DNA of 64,000 bases from Hippopus hippopus (Eukaryota > Mollusca > Bivalvia > Cardiida > Cardiidae), in the NCBI GenBank assembly GCA_946811185.2, contig OX328099.1:14969859-15033858 (forward strand), read 5' to 3'. The position numbers and the translations under genes were made by a program. Shown here in pieces: positions 31,637 to 43,024 of the stretch (position 1 is its first letter; every line of letters begins with the position of its first letter). A model generated the notes under the pieces. It was not told the origin of the DNA. It saw only the letters and a program-made list of their open reading frames with translations, and did no database searches.

Positions 31637-31670
31637 ATTCCCGTCCTACCAGTTTCTTGCCGTGGCACAG
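31637..31670 (+). CDS. SLC35D-type transporter, coding exon 2 (34 nt)
   Basis: A micro-exon between TTTTTCAG and GTAGGT. With the two bases from exon 1 it gives K-FPSYQFLAVAQ, which matches the start of the second helix after the TTY/NY motif in SLC35D proteins. The phase is 2 at the left junction and 0 at the right. Its size and place make the gene call firm although the exon is short. Confidence 0.83.
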
Positions 31671-31734
31671 GTAGGTTTCCATATTTATTACAGAAATTAC
31701 TACTTAGCAGGTGATTTTCTTCCTTTCTTGTGGG

Positions 31735-33052
31735 GCCGAATTCAGCCCCATTCCCAATCGAAAAAAGGGTATTTTTTCCCCAATTCCATGAAATTTTTTC
31801 CCAATTAGACGCTAGAAAAAGAAAATGATCTGATATATTTGCCAGGGTTTTCCCTGACGTCCAAATGTGTGCATTTTGACTAATTTTTTAACTGAATAAC
31901 TTGCTAAAATTCATTGACTGCGGGCATTGACCACAGTTCAAGCAGGCTGTGGCTGTTAACCGTTCTAAGTTATCAAATTTTAGACTGGGCACACTTTTTC
32001 CACTGTATTTTTGGTTTACAATACAGATAATTGTTCACTTCTAGGCAACTGGCTAATGTTTTGCAGCGAAGCGAACTTTCTTGAGACAAGAATAAAGAAC
32101 CCAGCTCCTAAATTGATAGTCCTGAGCCAGGACCATGTTATGAAAAATATCCGGCCTAATCTAGACCATGAGATTTTTTCCCCCATTCTAATTTCGAGCG
32201 GTTGTGCTTCGTCTTTGTCTTAACACAGGAATCATCGGTGAACATAGCTTGTCATCGGCCGAAGTGGATACTATCAATCAAAAACAAGCAAATTCATACT
32301 CAGATGTATAAAGTCATCATTTATGGGTCATAAAATCAAGATGTTAATTAAAGAGCTGGTATCAGTGTGGCTGTGGGACTATCGACACACACCCGAACTC
32401 GTGTGACTTAAAAATCTAGTGTGAAGTTTCCTCTCCACAATTAATTTTTTAACAGGGTTTTTTTTACAATATTGTATTAGGTATACCACAAAAAATGACA
32501 TTTTATCAATCTTTCTATATATGTCAAAACACACAAAAAATCATTTTCAAAGATTAATCATCATGGAAAAAAACTACGAAAACTCATGACAAAACAAATG
32601 TCAAAAAGACCTCAACCGATCAAAGGCTCTTCAATCTGTCTTATTTAGCCTTGATAATGACTTTTATCAGCTGACTTGCATACATACCATATAGAAAATA
32701 AAACAGGAAATAATTCCTTTGTTCATTCACCAGAAAAACAGATATCTTTATAAGAGAGAATTTAAAAACCCTACTTAACATGGGGGGGGGGGGTGGTCTT
32801 ACAGCTAAGACCACTGGAACTAGCATAAAAGACAAAAGACAGCACATCCCTCTAAAAACAAAGAAGTTTAAAAGAAGCAGCATTGATTCAGTAGTACATT
32901 AAATGCCTTATTAAGTTTATTGTAAGGTTAAATGTGTTCCTAACTTCATGTTTTGTAAATATTATTTTCCCAATTTTGACATTTGTCATTGATTTTTTTT
33001 CCCAATTTGGCCAGGGGCCTTTTCCCAAAATGCCTGGATAAAGCCCTGCTTA
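31735..33052. mobile_element. hAT-like element(s), worn
   Basis: The right end GGATAAAGCCCTG is preceded by ccaatttggccaggggcctt, matching in reverse the end at 63068. A CAGGGTTTTCCC motif at 31846 may be the other end. The interior 32577-32800 shares a block and a poly-G run with two other hAT-like elements. No clear target duplication, so limits are uncertain. Confidence 0.5.
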
Positions 33053-33164
33053 GTTACATGTTTATTTAGTTTAACCCTTCAGTTTTGTAGAACTTACATT
33101 AGAGGTCCACAGAAAATTTTTTTTTTCACTGAAAGTATCTTTCACAACTATATTTGCCTTTTCG

Positions 33165-33240
33165 TTCCAGTGTAGATCAAGATCAGACTGCACAAATTGT
33201 GCAGTCGGATCTTTGATCACCATTGTCCATTCTGCTGAGA
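33165..33240. repeat. MITE-B central fragment
   Basis: gatcagactgcacaaattgt and complement, with gtgtagatcaa and gatcaccattgtcc flanks. Confidence 0.6.
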
Positions 33241-33334
33241 CATCCTGGACGATAGCAACCCTGACACTGCAATTATTTAGGTCGTATTTCCAGACTGAAA
33301 GTGTCAAAATTACTTTATTTGGCTCAGGAGGCCT

Positions 33335-33492
33335 GAGTTGAATCTTTTTGCTTTTGATATATTATCTGCTTGTTGAATTCAGTCGGTTCTTATACTAAAA
33401 TGGATTTTATGGATCCTTAATTATGTTATGACTCTCTTGTTACAATGCATCACCAAGATGCACAAGGCCCCCTTTTCCCAGAGCTTGGCTCT
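33335..33492. repeat. MITE-C right half
   Basis: tttttgcttttgatatatta, then attttatggatccttaatta, then cccttttcccagagcttggc. Confidence 0.65.
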
Positions 33493-33694
33493 TTTGAGTT
33501 TTTATTCATATTTTAATCAGAAAATACTCATTGTATCTGTATCTGGCATGGTTTAATGAATGATGACATGATTATGGTTTCGTGTGTTTAGTCACTAACT
33601 CTATTCACCATTTACAGTGCAGATTTAACTTTATTATCCTGCTGTTTACACTTATAAAATTTCTTCTTTTCCCACAATATTGCTTTTTGCTTTT

Positions 33695-33825
33695 GTGGAC
33701 AGTATAAATGAAGATCAGATTGTAGAGAACATGCAGTCTGTCCGATCAATGATCTACACTTTCCTCTACTTTGTGACATATTTTGATCAAAGCAGACTAC
33801 GTGTATTTGAAAAGGTCATTTGCAT
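33695..33825. repeat. MITE-B fragment
   Basis: gtggacagtataaatgaaga, worn palindrome, then gatctacactttcc; remainder unassigned. Confidence 0.5.
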
Positions 33826-33918
33826 TAACTCTTTAGCAGATGAGAAAATTTGGACTCCTTCTAGTTGAAAGCATTTGCAGACGTCAAATTTAGTGTTGCT
33901 CAAATGATGGAATTTGTC

Positions 33919-34148
33919 TTTAACTCTTTACCACACAATCCCGACTTTTAACGACCCTGAGAAAGAAGCCCTTTGAAAACATTGTGGAAAAAGAAGAAAA
34001 TGCTGGTAACCAGCATTTTCTCCTTTTACCACAATGTTTTCTACCCTTCCCAAACCAAATTTCACTTTTTCAGTCACATTTATTTTGTCGTCTGCAAATG
34101 CTTTCAATTTGGACCAGTCTGTAATTTTGTCGTTTGGTAAAGAGTTAA
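33919..34148. repeat. MITE-A copy nested in MITE-A
   Basis: A complete 230-bp copy, TTAACTCTTTACC to GGTAAAGAGTTAA, sitting in a TTAA inside the older copy. Confidence 0.9.
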
Positions 34149-34238
34149 AAGGGTAGTAAACATTGTGGTAAATGGGAGAAAATGCTGGTTACCAGCATTC
34201 TACCATTTTCCTGCAATGTTTTTAAAAGCTTTCTTTTT

Positions 34239-36444
34239 ATACGCCCGTTGAAGACGGGACGTATTACGGGATCACCCATGGCATACGGCTGGGCGGGCGG
34301 GCGTCCAGTTTTTTGTCCGGAGCATAACTTTGTCATCTCCAGTCCGATTGACTTGAAACTTGGCATTTGTGTTTGCTGCGATAATACGGAGTGCAGTGCA
34401 CAAGAACCATAACTCTACCTCGAGCTGTCTTGGAGTTATTTCCCTTTGATCGTCATTTTTACAGCATTTTCTGCTTGTCTGGAGCATAACTTTGTCATCT
34501 CCAGTCCGATTGACTTGAAACTTGGCATTTGTGTTTGTTGCAATAATACGGAGTGCAGTGCGAAAGAATCATAACTCTACCTCGTGCTGTCTTTGAGTTA
34601 TTTCCCTTTGATTGTCATTTTCACAGTATTTTCTAGCATAACTTTGTCATCTCCAGTCCGATTGACTTGAAACTTGGCAGTTGTGTTTGTTGCAATAATA
34701 CGGAGTGCAGTGTGAAAGAACCATAACTCTACCTTGTGTTGTCTTTGAGTTACTTCCCTTTGATCGTCATTTTTACAGCATTTTCTGCTTGTCCGTAGCA
34801 TAACTTTGTCATCTCCAGTCCGATTGACTTGAAACTTGGCATTTATGTTTGTTGCAATAATACAGAGTGCAGTGCAAAAGAACCATAACTCTACCTCGTG
34901 CTGTCTTCAAGTTATTTCACTTTGGTTGTCATTTTTACAGCATTTTCTGCTTGTCCGGAATACAACTTTGTCATCTCTAGTCTGAACATTTTCAAATTTG
35001 GTATGCTTGATTGTTGAAAAATTACGGAATGCAGTACACAAGAACCATAACTCTTCCTAGCACGAATTTTGAGTTATTCCCCCTTAGATCTTCATTTTTA
35101 TAGCATTTCTTGCTTGTCCGGAGCATAACTTTGTCATCTTAAGTAGGAATGACTTGAAATATGGTATGCTTATTTGTTGCAATATTTGGAAGTGCAGTGC
35201 GCAAGAATTGTAACTCTACCTTGTGCTGTCTTTGAGTTATTTCCCTTTGATTGTCATTTTTACAGCATTTAGTGCTTGTCCGGAATATAACTGTCATCTC
35301 AAGTCATAATGACTTCAAACTTGGTATGCATGTCTGTTGCAATATCATGGAGTACAGTGGGCAAGAACAATAACTCTACCTACCGCAGATTTTGAGTAAT
35401 TCCACTTTGATCCTCATTTTTACAGTCCAGTTCTTTGTCCGGAGCTTAACTTTGTCATCTCCAGTCCGATTGACGTGAAACTTGACATTTGTGTTTGTTG
35501 CAATAATACGGAGTGCAGTGCGAAAGAACCATAACTCTACCTCGTGCTGTCTTTGAGTTATTTCCCTTTGATCGTCATTTTTACAGCATTTTCTGCTTGT
35601 CCGGAATACAGCTTTGTCATTTTTAGTCTGAACATCTTCAATTTTAGTATGCATGATTGTTGAAAAATTATGGAGTGCCGTGCACAAGAACCATAACTCT
35701 TCCTAGCACGAATTTTGAGTTATTCCCCCTTAGATCTTCATTTTTATAGCATTTCTTGCTTGTCCGGAGCATAACTTTGTCATCTTAAGTAGGAATGACT
35801 TGAAATATGGTATGCTTATTTGTTGCAATATTTGGAAGTGCAGTGCACAAGAATTGTAACTCTACCTCATGCTGTCTTTGAGTTATTTCCCTTTGATTGT
35901 CATTTTTACAGCATTTAGTGCTTGTCCGGAATATAACTTTGTCATCTCAAGTCAGAACGACTTCAAACTTGGTATGCATGTTTGTTGCAATATTACGGAG
36001 TACAGTGGGCAAGAACAATAACTCTACCTAGCGCAGATTTTGAATAATTCCACTTTGGTCTTCATTTTTACAGTATTTCTTGCTTGTCCAGAACGGAACT
36101 TTGTCACCTCAAGTCAAATTGACTTGAGTCTTGGTAAACATGTTTGTTGCAGTTACGAAAAGTACAATGCACTAGAGCCGTAACCTTACCTAATGCCCTT
36201 TTGGAATTATTCCCTATTCATTATTTTTTTTTTTACAGCTTTTCATGCTTCTCTACAATATAACTTTGTCTTTTCATGTTGGAATGACCTGAAACTTTAT
36301 ATGCATGTTTCCTTAACATTAGAGGAGACATTCATGCCTATTTCAATCACTTACATGATTTCTGCTGCACTACTATTTTCCTCTACCTGCCCTTTACGAT
36401 TATTATCCCCCCTCGACAACTGGCGGTGGGACGGGCGTATCTTG
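34239..36444 (+). mobile_element. HINE (Helentron-like), ACGCCCGT family
   Basis: Starts ATACGCCCGTTGAAGACGGG and ends with its complement ACGGGCGTAT followed by CTTG. A G/C lead (gcgggcgggcgtccag) is followed by about 11-12 units of roughly 160 bp (agcataactttgtcatctcc .. gagttatttccctttgat). Open frames on either strand follow the repeat period and are not genes. Confidence 0.82.
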
Positions 36445-36601
36445 CGACAATTTGCCGCTCCTGCTCAGGGTTGTTAAAACCCAGGACAGTGTAATAAAGG
36501 GGTTAATTCAGCATTCTAATGGTTAAGTGTATAGCAGAACAAACCAACTAACAACATGGAAAAATAATGCATACAGCAGCATACCTAGTTCTCAGATCAG
36601 G

Positions 36602-36830
36602 CAGTGTCCTGCATCGCTCAGTGGTAAAGTGTAGGACTCATGGCCTGGAGACCCCGGGTTTAAGCCTCACTGTATCCATTGGGTTTTTTGTGGGATTGTC
36701 CTTTGGCAAGACACTTCAGAACCTTAGCCTAGCACTAGTAAAACCCAGAAAAATAGAAAAATAGGTGCATATGTGAGCTGTCACTGTGATATAACTCAAA
36801 CAATGTTCAAAGGGGCGTAAAACACCATAT
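36602..36830 (+). mobile_element. SINE S2, full length
   Basis: tRNA-like head tcctgcatcgctcagtggta, then ccccgggtttaagcctca, body gtcctttggcaagacacttc, and 3' end atgttcaaaggggcgtaaaa. Confidence 0.8.
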
Positions 36831-37054
36831 GTATTTTTACTGTAAAATTTCTTTTTCCTTGAATAACAGTATAGCTATTATGGCATAACATGGGATAAAT
36901 ACATTTTCAATGCAACAGAGTTTCAGTTAGCCTCATAGCCTAGTGTTAGAGTGGCAAATTCTGGCAATTTTTATTTCCTCTCCCCCCCACCCCCACCCGT
37001 TTGTGTGTGTATGTGTGTAATAGTGTTTGTTCAGTAAACAGTAGTATTCATTTC
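36831..37054. other. No gene; simple repeats
   Basis: C-rich and (GT)n tract at 36977-37018 (cccccacccccacccg, tgtgtgtgtatgtgtg). Confidence 0.5.
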
Positions 37055-37312
37055 CGTCCAATAACTTCCAGGCGCATGGTCAAATAGTAATTTTGCAAAA
37101 ATTATCACCATGGTTTGGATGGCATATCACATGCAACAACCATGTCGCCAGCTCAAAGGTCAAGGTCACATTGGTGGGCATCCATGTCGGTGACACATTT
37201 ATAGTTTGTTTTGTTTTTCCCCCAACTAAGGGTAAAAAATCATGTCTTGGTGATGTTTCCTTCCAAAATAATCAATATTCACACCCACAAAATAATTTGG
37301 GTCAAAATGTGG
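37055..37312. mobile_element. HINE-type fragment
   Basis: gtccaataacttccaggcgc, then gctcaaaggtcaaggtcaca, resembles unit sequence of the GGTCA-rich HINEs. Ends not found. Confidence 0.45.
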
Positions 37313-37314
37313 TT

Positions 37315-37545
37315 TAATTCTTTACCAAACAACAAAATTTAGACTTTTACAAAATTGAAAGCATTTGCAAATTGACAAATGAAATAGCTTTCAAATTACT
37401 GGATTTGTCTATGAATGTTAAGAAAATGTTGTGGGAAAAGGAGAAAATGCTGCTTACCAGCATTTTTTCCTTTTCCCAAAATGTTTGCCAAAACTATCTT
37501 TCTCAGGGACGTTAAAAGTAGGGAATGTGTGGGAAAGGGTGAATT
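37315..37545. repeat. MITE-A copy, full length
   Basis: TTAATTCTTTACCAAACAAC to TGTGGGAAAGGGTGAA, with the hairpin at about 37435-37481. Confidence 0.82.
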
Positions 37546-37839
37546 CCCTTGTATAAGATTCATGTTCAAAAAATAATTTCAAAGGGACAAATCACACCTG
37601 TGTGTGTAGTGATGACCTATTGTACTGGGACATCACTGTCTCACTCCCTTGGAGAATGCTATTCTTGCTGTAAAATGCTGATAGAAATGGAATGTTTACA
37701 ATGAAATTAATTTGTAATCAGTTATTCAAAACCCCTTTCTCCATGACAGCATTGCAGATACTACAGAATTTCTTTGACTCTGCCATTGATAACAGTTACT
37801 GTACTTTCTTGATCCTATTTTCAGGTATCTCTTTACAAC
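37546..37839. other. No feature seen
   Basis: AT-rich spacer of intron 2. Confidence 0.35.
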
Positions 37840-38064
37840 ACGACTAAATTGAAAGCATCTTTGGACGACAAATTTAAATGTGGTTCAACTGATGAATTTT
37901 GTCTGAAATAGGTTAGAAAACATTATGGGAAAAGGAGAAAATGCTGTTTATTAGCACAATGATAAGTGGTGAGGGAGAGGAAAGAATCCTGTCACAGTGA
38001 CTATCATCAATTCTTGGAAAGAAATTCCCGAGCTGCCCAGGGATTCTAACTGGTAAAGGGTTAA
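37840..38064. repeat. MITE-A copy with inverted SINE scrap in its centre
   Basis: The left half (aaattgaaagcatctttgga..ggagaaaatgctg) is joined at about 37962 to S1 sequence in minus orientation (gtgagggagaggaaagaatc..ggaaagaaattcccgagc). The MITE right end (tggtaaagggttaa) follows. Confidence 0.6.
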
Positions 38065-38200
38065 AGGTTTGTCATAGTAAAATTAGGATAAAGGAATACG
38101 CTTTCAGTGATAACCATTCTTATGATGAATAATGCAATCCAAGAGATAAAGTACTTTAAAACAGCTAGGAAACAAATAATTGTGATGGGTGGGGTTTCGT

Positions 38201-38590
38201 TAACACTTTACTGGACGATAAAATTTTACACTTGTCCAAACGGAAAGCATTTGCAGACTCGAAATCAATTTTGCGCAGATCATCAGTTAATGGTCTAACC
38301 CTTTTCCAGACAATATCCAGTTTTAATGACACTTTGGGAGAAAGTCTTTGAAAAGATTGTGGGAAAAGGAGAAAATGCCATTGAAATTTTTAACTGGCCC
38401 TCTCAGAAAATGTTTGCAAACAACATATCAAGTGAATCTCAATCAAGGGACTTGTCATTGATTGGGTAGAAATATAATATTGAAAAAGGAGAAAGTGCTG
38501 GCATTATCTCTTTTTCCAACAATGTTTTTCAAAGCGTTCTGCTTCAGTCAGGGTTGTTTATACCCTTTACACACTGATAATCGCGACATT
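38201..38590. repeat. MITE-A copy split by a second MITE-A
   Basis: The outer left arm (38201-38293, ttaacactttactggacgat) stops at catcagttaatgg. An inner, shorter copy starts at 38296 (taacccttttccagacaata). Outer sequence resumes near 38460 (attgattgggtagaaatata) and ends tataccctttacacactg. Confidence 0.65.
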
Positions 38591-39151
38591 AAGCTTCGGT
38601 GTTCACCAACTTAAAGGTATAAAAATCAGACTCCACTTGCCCGTACCTGTTAAACAATTAATGTCCTTCAAGTGTACAATACATGTCCATTTATTTTCAC
38701 ATATTCACAAAAATATTTTTGTGAGCGTAACACATCCCACAAAGAGCAGCCATTTTGTTGTGCAGGTATATTCGCGGAAAGTAAGAATAAACCACCATTT
38801 TAGAAATAGACTGACCTTAACCATCCCTCCCTGACATGGTCATGTGACAGCCATCAAGAACAACACTTCCTGATGGAAGTGTTAATTTTTTTCAAACACA
38901 GTTTTGTCTTGAAATAATTCGTAGTTTTTATGACGATGGTTTTTGCATTAGTGGAATGACATGTGTTGAAAATGAGTTTTAACCTCATTTTCCTTCAATT
39001 TTCACAGACAGTAACAATAAACGGTATGACATCATCAGCCTCGATTTCAAGACAATGTCACGTGACTAACAGGATAAACAAAAATGGCCGCGAACTTTCA
39101 TATATCATGATTTTAGATGATTCGACGATATAGGGAAATGTATGGTAAATG
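38591..39151. other. No confirmed gene; E-box
   Basis: Lower repeat content than its surroundings. A perfect GTCACGTGAC lies at 39057-39066, 20 bp before an ATGGCCGCG that meets a stop after seven codons. No exon can be supported. Confidence 0.4.
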
Positions 39152-39355
39152 GTTTAACCCCTTACCATACCATCCGGAGTTTTAACCCTGAGAAAGAAGC
39201 TTTTTGAAAACATTGTGGTAATTACCAGCATTTTCTCCTTCTCCTACAATGTTTTCTATCGTATCAAATTCCAACATTTGAGCTACATTTGAACTGTCGT
39301 CTGCAGATGCTTTCAATCAGGACAAGTCTACATTTTGGTCATTTGGTAAAGAGTT
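39152..39355. repeat. MITE-A copy with shortened hairpin
   Basis: TTAACCCCTTACCATACC to GGTAAAGAGTTAT; half of the hairpin stem is missing (cattgtggtaattaccagca). Confidence 0.78.
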
Positions 39356-39453
39356 ATACTTCAGTGAAACTCAATACCTGTACGTAATATTTAAGTCTTT
39401 TTCCTGGTGAAATTTGTCAAATTTTTCGTTCATTTAGCACTCCAAGGGTTATT

Positions 39454-39682
39454 TAACCCTTTACCAAACAATCCCTGCTTTTAACAACCCTAAAGAAGGA
39501 GGCTTTTGAAAACCTTGTGGGAAAAGGAGAAAATGCTGGTAACCAGCATTTTCTCCTTTTTTCCACAAGGTTTTCTACACTTTCACTGACAATTACCATG
39601 ATTTCAGCTATATTTAGTATGTCACCTGCATATGATCTCAATTTGGACCAGTCTAAAATTTTGTCCTTTGGTAAAGAGTTAT
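39454..39682. repeat. MITE-A copy, full length
   Basis: TTAACCCTTTACCAAACAAT to GGTAAAGAGTTAT, with a perfect hairpin core near 39518-39560. Confidence 0.88.
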
Positions 39683-39750
39683 AATTGTTGTCTGCAAATG
39701 CTTTCAATATGGAGAAGTCTAAAATTCTGATGTGTTGAAGAGTTAACCCT
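39683..39750. repeat. MITE-A right-end fragment
   Basis: ttgttgtctgcaaatgcttt, then aagtctaaaattctg, then gaagagttaa. Confidence 0.65.
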
Positions 39751-39992
39751 TTACAACATGACAAAATTTTAGACTTATTCTAATTGATAGCATTTGCACA
39801 AAACAAAATATAATTAAGTGGACTCAAAAATATAAAATTTGCTGTTGCAAGGGTAGAGATTGTTGTGGCAAAAGGAGTAAATACTGGTTACCAGCATATT
39901 TTCATTTTCTACTTTTCCTGTAATGTTTTTAAAAGCCTCTTCCTTAGGGTAGTATAAAGTCAGGATAGTGATTGGGATAAAGTTTTAAAACA
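39744..39992. repeat. MITE-A copy
   Basis: TTAACCCTTTACAACATGAC to gggataaagttttaaa, with hairpin aatactggttaccagcatat. Confidence 0.75.
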
Positions 39993-39999
39993 CATCTAT

Positions 40000-40283
40000 C
40001 AGTAACTACCAGACAACATATTTTTAGACTGCTCCTTTGAAAGCATCTGCAGATAACAAATTGAGTGTGGCCTAACCCTGACTTGAAAATGAAAATATTG
40101 CGGAAAAAGGAAAGACTGTCAGTAACCAGCATTTTCTCCTTTTCTCACAATGTTTTCTACATGCTCTTACAATATTTTCTAGCTTTCCCAAAACAAATTT
40201 CATTTTTTGAGTCATATTTATTTTGTTGTCTGCAAGTGCTTTCAATTCAAACAATTTTTTTTCCCCTCTTGTAAAGAGTAAGA
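40000..40283. repeat. MITE-A copy, with duplicated arm segment
   Basis: taactaccagacaacatatt to cttgtaaagagtaag. The arm phrase (acaatgttttctac / acaatattttctag) occurs twice, so the copy is longer than normal. Confidence 0.65.
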
Positions 40284-40393
40284 TGAAGGGACTTGGTTTT
40301 GAAAGGGTGGATTTTGTCATTTGCAAAATGAATGCTTTCAATTTTTTAAATTTGAATGAGTTTAAATTTTTCCTATTTGGTAATAAGTTAATT
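40284..40393. repeat. MITE-A right-end fragment
   Basis: gtcatttgcaaaatgaatgc, then cctatttggtaataagttaa. Confidence 0.5.
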
Positions 40394-40445
40394 GGTTCTT
40401 TTTCTTCAAGCTCTTTCTGATGAAACCAAGAACATACATGAATAT

Positions 40446-40708
40446 GAGCTGTGCTCTGGCAAAAGGGGGCTTAATGCATCTCCGTAATCCATCATACCAA
40501 GAAAGCCATCACATACTTATGGATCCATAATAGCCACTTTTTTTAAACAACCGACTCAATCATGAGGTAGACTGGTCCTTTGACATGCAGAAAATCGACC
40601 AATATCGAAAAGTTTCGGCCCAGGTCAGCCTGCGCGAACTGCGCAGGCTGACCTGGGTCGAAACTTTTCGCAGATGCATTAAGCCCCCTTTTCACAGAGC
40701 GCGGCTCA
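40446..40708. repeat. MITE-C copy, full length
   Basis: GAGCTGTGCTCTGGCAAAAG to CACAGAGCGCGGCTC; the hairpin is perfect (caggtcagcctgcgcgaact..). Confidence 0.9.
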
Positions 40709-40711
40709 TAT

Positions 40712-40785
40712 GTTAGCTTTCACTGTCATAAGACTGGAATAATATTGAAACTGGTGTTAAACACCATTCAATCAGTCAGTCTTTT
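40712..40785 (+). mobile_element. SINE S1 or S2 3' end
   Basis: gttagctttcactgtcataa, then aaactggtgttaaacaccat, then tcaatcagtcagtc. Confidence 0.65.
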
Positions 40786-40854
40786 TCTTCAAGGCACATA
40801 ATTTATGTTGATTTTTTTTTGCCACATACAGGTCTGATTGCAACAGAGTTGCAT

Positions 40855-41076
40855 TAAATCTTTTACTAGATACTGTAATCCTGTGTTTTAACAACCCTGA
40901 GGAAGAAGCCTTTTGAAAACTTTGTGGCAAGCATTTTCTCCTTTATCCACAATGTTTTCTATCATTTCAAAATCAAATCCCTTCATTAAAGCCATAACTA
41001 ATTTGTTGTCTGCAAATACTTTCAATATGGAGCAGCCCAAAACTTTTTTGTTTCCGGAGGTTACGAATAAGTTAAT
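40855..41076. repeat. MITE-A copy
   Basis: aatcttttactagatactgt to gaataagttaatt; most of the left hairpin stem is lost. Confidence 0.7.
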
Positions 41077-41245
41077 TTTCAAAACTATTTGCAAGACAAC
41101 AAAATTCTAGATCTGCCAAAATTGAAATCATTCGCAGATGGCAAATTAAATGTATCTCTATTGATGAGATTTTTCTAGTAACCAGCATTATCTCATTTTC
41201 CCAATGTGTTTTAAGAACTTTTGATTGTTTGGTAAAGTTATAATG
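41077..41245. repeat. MITE-A copy, worn
   Basis: caagacaacaaaattctaga, then agtaaccagcattatctcat, then gtttggtaaagtt. Confidence 0.6.
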
Positions 41246-41295
41246 TCTTGGAAATTTAATTTGAGGTAAACAAACTAGTGATTGGTGAAGACGTA

Positions 41296-41473
41296 TTTAA
41301 CACTCTACCACAAGATCCCACATTTTAACAACCCCTACAGAGATTACTTCTAAAAACATTGTGGGAAAAGGAGACAATGCTTGTGACAAGCATTTTCTTC
41401 TTTCCCAAAATGTTTTAGAAAGCCTTCTTACTCTGAATCGGTATAATTTGGGATTGTGTGGAAAAAGGTTAAA
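41296..41473. repeat. MITE-A variant with two identical-type arms
   Basis: Left taacactctaccacaagatc and right gggattgtgtggaaaaaggttaa are both the short arm type. The 178-bp copy is a nearly complete inverted repeat, unlike the usual asymmetric form. Confidence 0.7.
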
Positions 41474-41479
41474 GACTCT

Positions 41480-41645
41480 TGAAGAATTAGGCTTTTGAAA
41501 ATTGGACAAGGAGAAAATGCTAATTATTAATTTCCTTTTCCGTAATGTTTTTTACCCTTTTAGAAAAAAAAATCTAATCATTTGAACATCATTTAATCTG
41601 TCACTTGCAAAATATTTTCAATTTAAACAAATCTGAAATTCAGTT
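41480..41645. repeat. MITE-A copy, worn
   Basis: taggcttttgaaaattggac, broken hairpin, then ctgtcacttgcaaaatattt. Confidence 0.55.
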
Positions 41646-41701
41646 ATCATGCACGGACAGTTGGCCAGAAAAGCTTGTACATTAGGCAAATTCTTACATT
41701 T

Positions 41702-41918
41702 GAGCCATGCCCTGGTAAATGCATGATATATTGATGTATTATACCAAGCAAGCCATCAGGTAACTATAATAACCACTTTTTTCCACAACCAACTTAATCA
41801 TGAGGTAGACTGATCCTTGGAGATACCAAAAATTGACCAACATTGCGGAATGCACAGGCTGACCTGGGTCGATACTTTTTGCAGATGCATTAAGCCACCT
41901 TTCACAGAGCATGGCTCA
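41702..41918. repeat. MITE-C copy, internally deleted
   Basis: GAGCCATGCCCTGG to CACAGAGCATGGCTC; one side of the GC hairpin is missing. Confidence 0.8.
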
Positions 41919-41997
41919 TTTAGTTGATGCATGACTTTTTAGAAACCAATTTAGTGTGATAAATCATAAAACCTTTTTTTGGTTATGCAGTATTTTG

Positions 41998-42200
41998 ATT
42001 TGTTTGTTTGGTGTTAATATGCTGCTTTCAACATTATATCTGTTATGTTAAGGCCGTTGCATTAGGTCCTATCCATGCTCTCTTTTTGAATTTCTTTTAC
42101 CAATACTTTAATTGTAACATTCTTTCCAAGCCAGGCTGCTTTCTGACATGAACACTGTCAAAACAATAGAAAGCGCAAGTAACTGTCATCGATGAATCAT
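41998..42200 (-). mobile_element. SINE S1, worn, inverted
   Basis: tttgtttgtttggtgttaat, then tatccatgctctctttttga, then ttctttccaagccaggctgc. The tRNA-like head is lost. Confidence 0.6.
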
Positions 42201-42227
42201 TGGACAGACAAACTGGCTGAACTTGGT

Positions 42228-42505
42228 TGTCTAACCAGTGACCCTGAAGTTTTTGTTGAGCTTACTCGCGATGAGCGAGACATTGTTGTCACATTGTCGC
42301 TCTTGTGTATGCATCCGTCCGCTTTTTGTCTGAATCAGAACTTTGACATTTTTGGATGGATTTCAACAAAACTGTTCTCCTTCATGAGTAGAAGTGCCAT
42401 TTGAAACATTTGGTCAGGTAGGTCCAAGGTCAAGGTCACACTTGAAGGTTGTTGGCTCAAGGCGGGCTCGACATGTTGCCTCTGGGCAATCTTCTAGTTT
42501 AACCT
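42228..42505. mobile_element. Short HINE-type fragment
   Basis: cgatgagcgagacattgttg, a gtgtatgcatccgtccgctt lead, then ggtccaaggtcaaggtcaca and an end ..caatcttctagttt. Only one unit. Confidence 0.5.
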
Positions 42506-42799
42506 TGTATGTTGTGGACTCAGCTTGGTCAAGCTTGGGCAATATTTTGACACCTGATCAGCATTATTTGGTTTATTATACATGCTTTAAGCTATAATAG
42601 AATTAATTTATGCATAAATTTGTACCATTTTTACCACTGATGATCACCAATTTGAAGTCTTTTGTATAATCCCAAGTAGCATACAGCTTTTGGATTCATT
42701 AAGGGTATGATACCAGTTACTTGTAGCAGTTCTTCCTTTTGTCACATTTTCTATAATGTTGAAATGCAATATTTTCCTCCCTGTTGTCTCTATCACTGC

Positions 42800-42890
42800 C
42801 AATGGCAGCTTTTGCATAAAGTATAGATCAAGATCAGACTGCACAGAATGTGCAGTGTCCTTTGTTTACTACTTGTTATGGCAGATTTTG
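42800..42890. repeat. MITE-B central fragment
   Basis: aagtatagatcaagatcaga, then actgcacagaatgtgcagtg. Confidence 0.55.
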
Positions 42891-42939
42891 GCAAGTCTTA
42901 AAAAAGATAACCCTTTTATCATTATTGGTGCAAAGAGGG

Positions 42940-42983
42940 ATTTTTAGGAATGGCATAGATCGGGATTGTGTGGTAAAGGGTTA
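42940..42983. repeat. MITE-A right end
   Basis: gcatagatcgggattgtgtg, then gtaaagggttaatg. Confidence 0.6.
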
Positions 42984-43024
42984 ATGATTGATTGATTGTA
43001 TGGTGTTTTAGGCTGTTTTCAACT

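Larger units (their letters stand above)
33825..36506. repeat. MITE-A copy split by two later insertions
   Basis: The outer copy starts TTAACTCTTTAGC (33825) and ends ATAAAGGGGTTAA (36506). Its sequence stops at gaatttgtctt, resumes at gggtagtaaacattgtgg after the inner MITE-A, and stops again at aaaagctttcttttt before the HINE. It resumes at ctcagggttgttaaaaccc. Confidence 0.85.
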
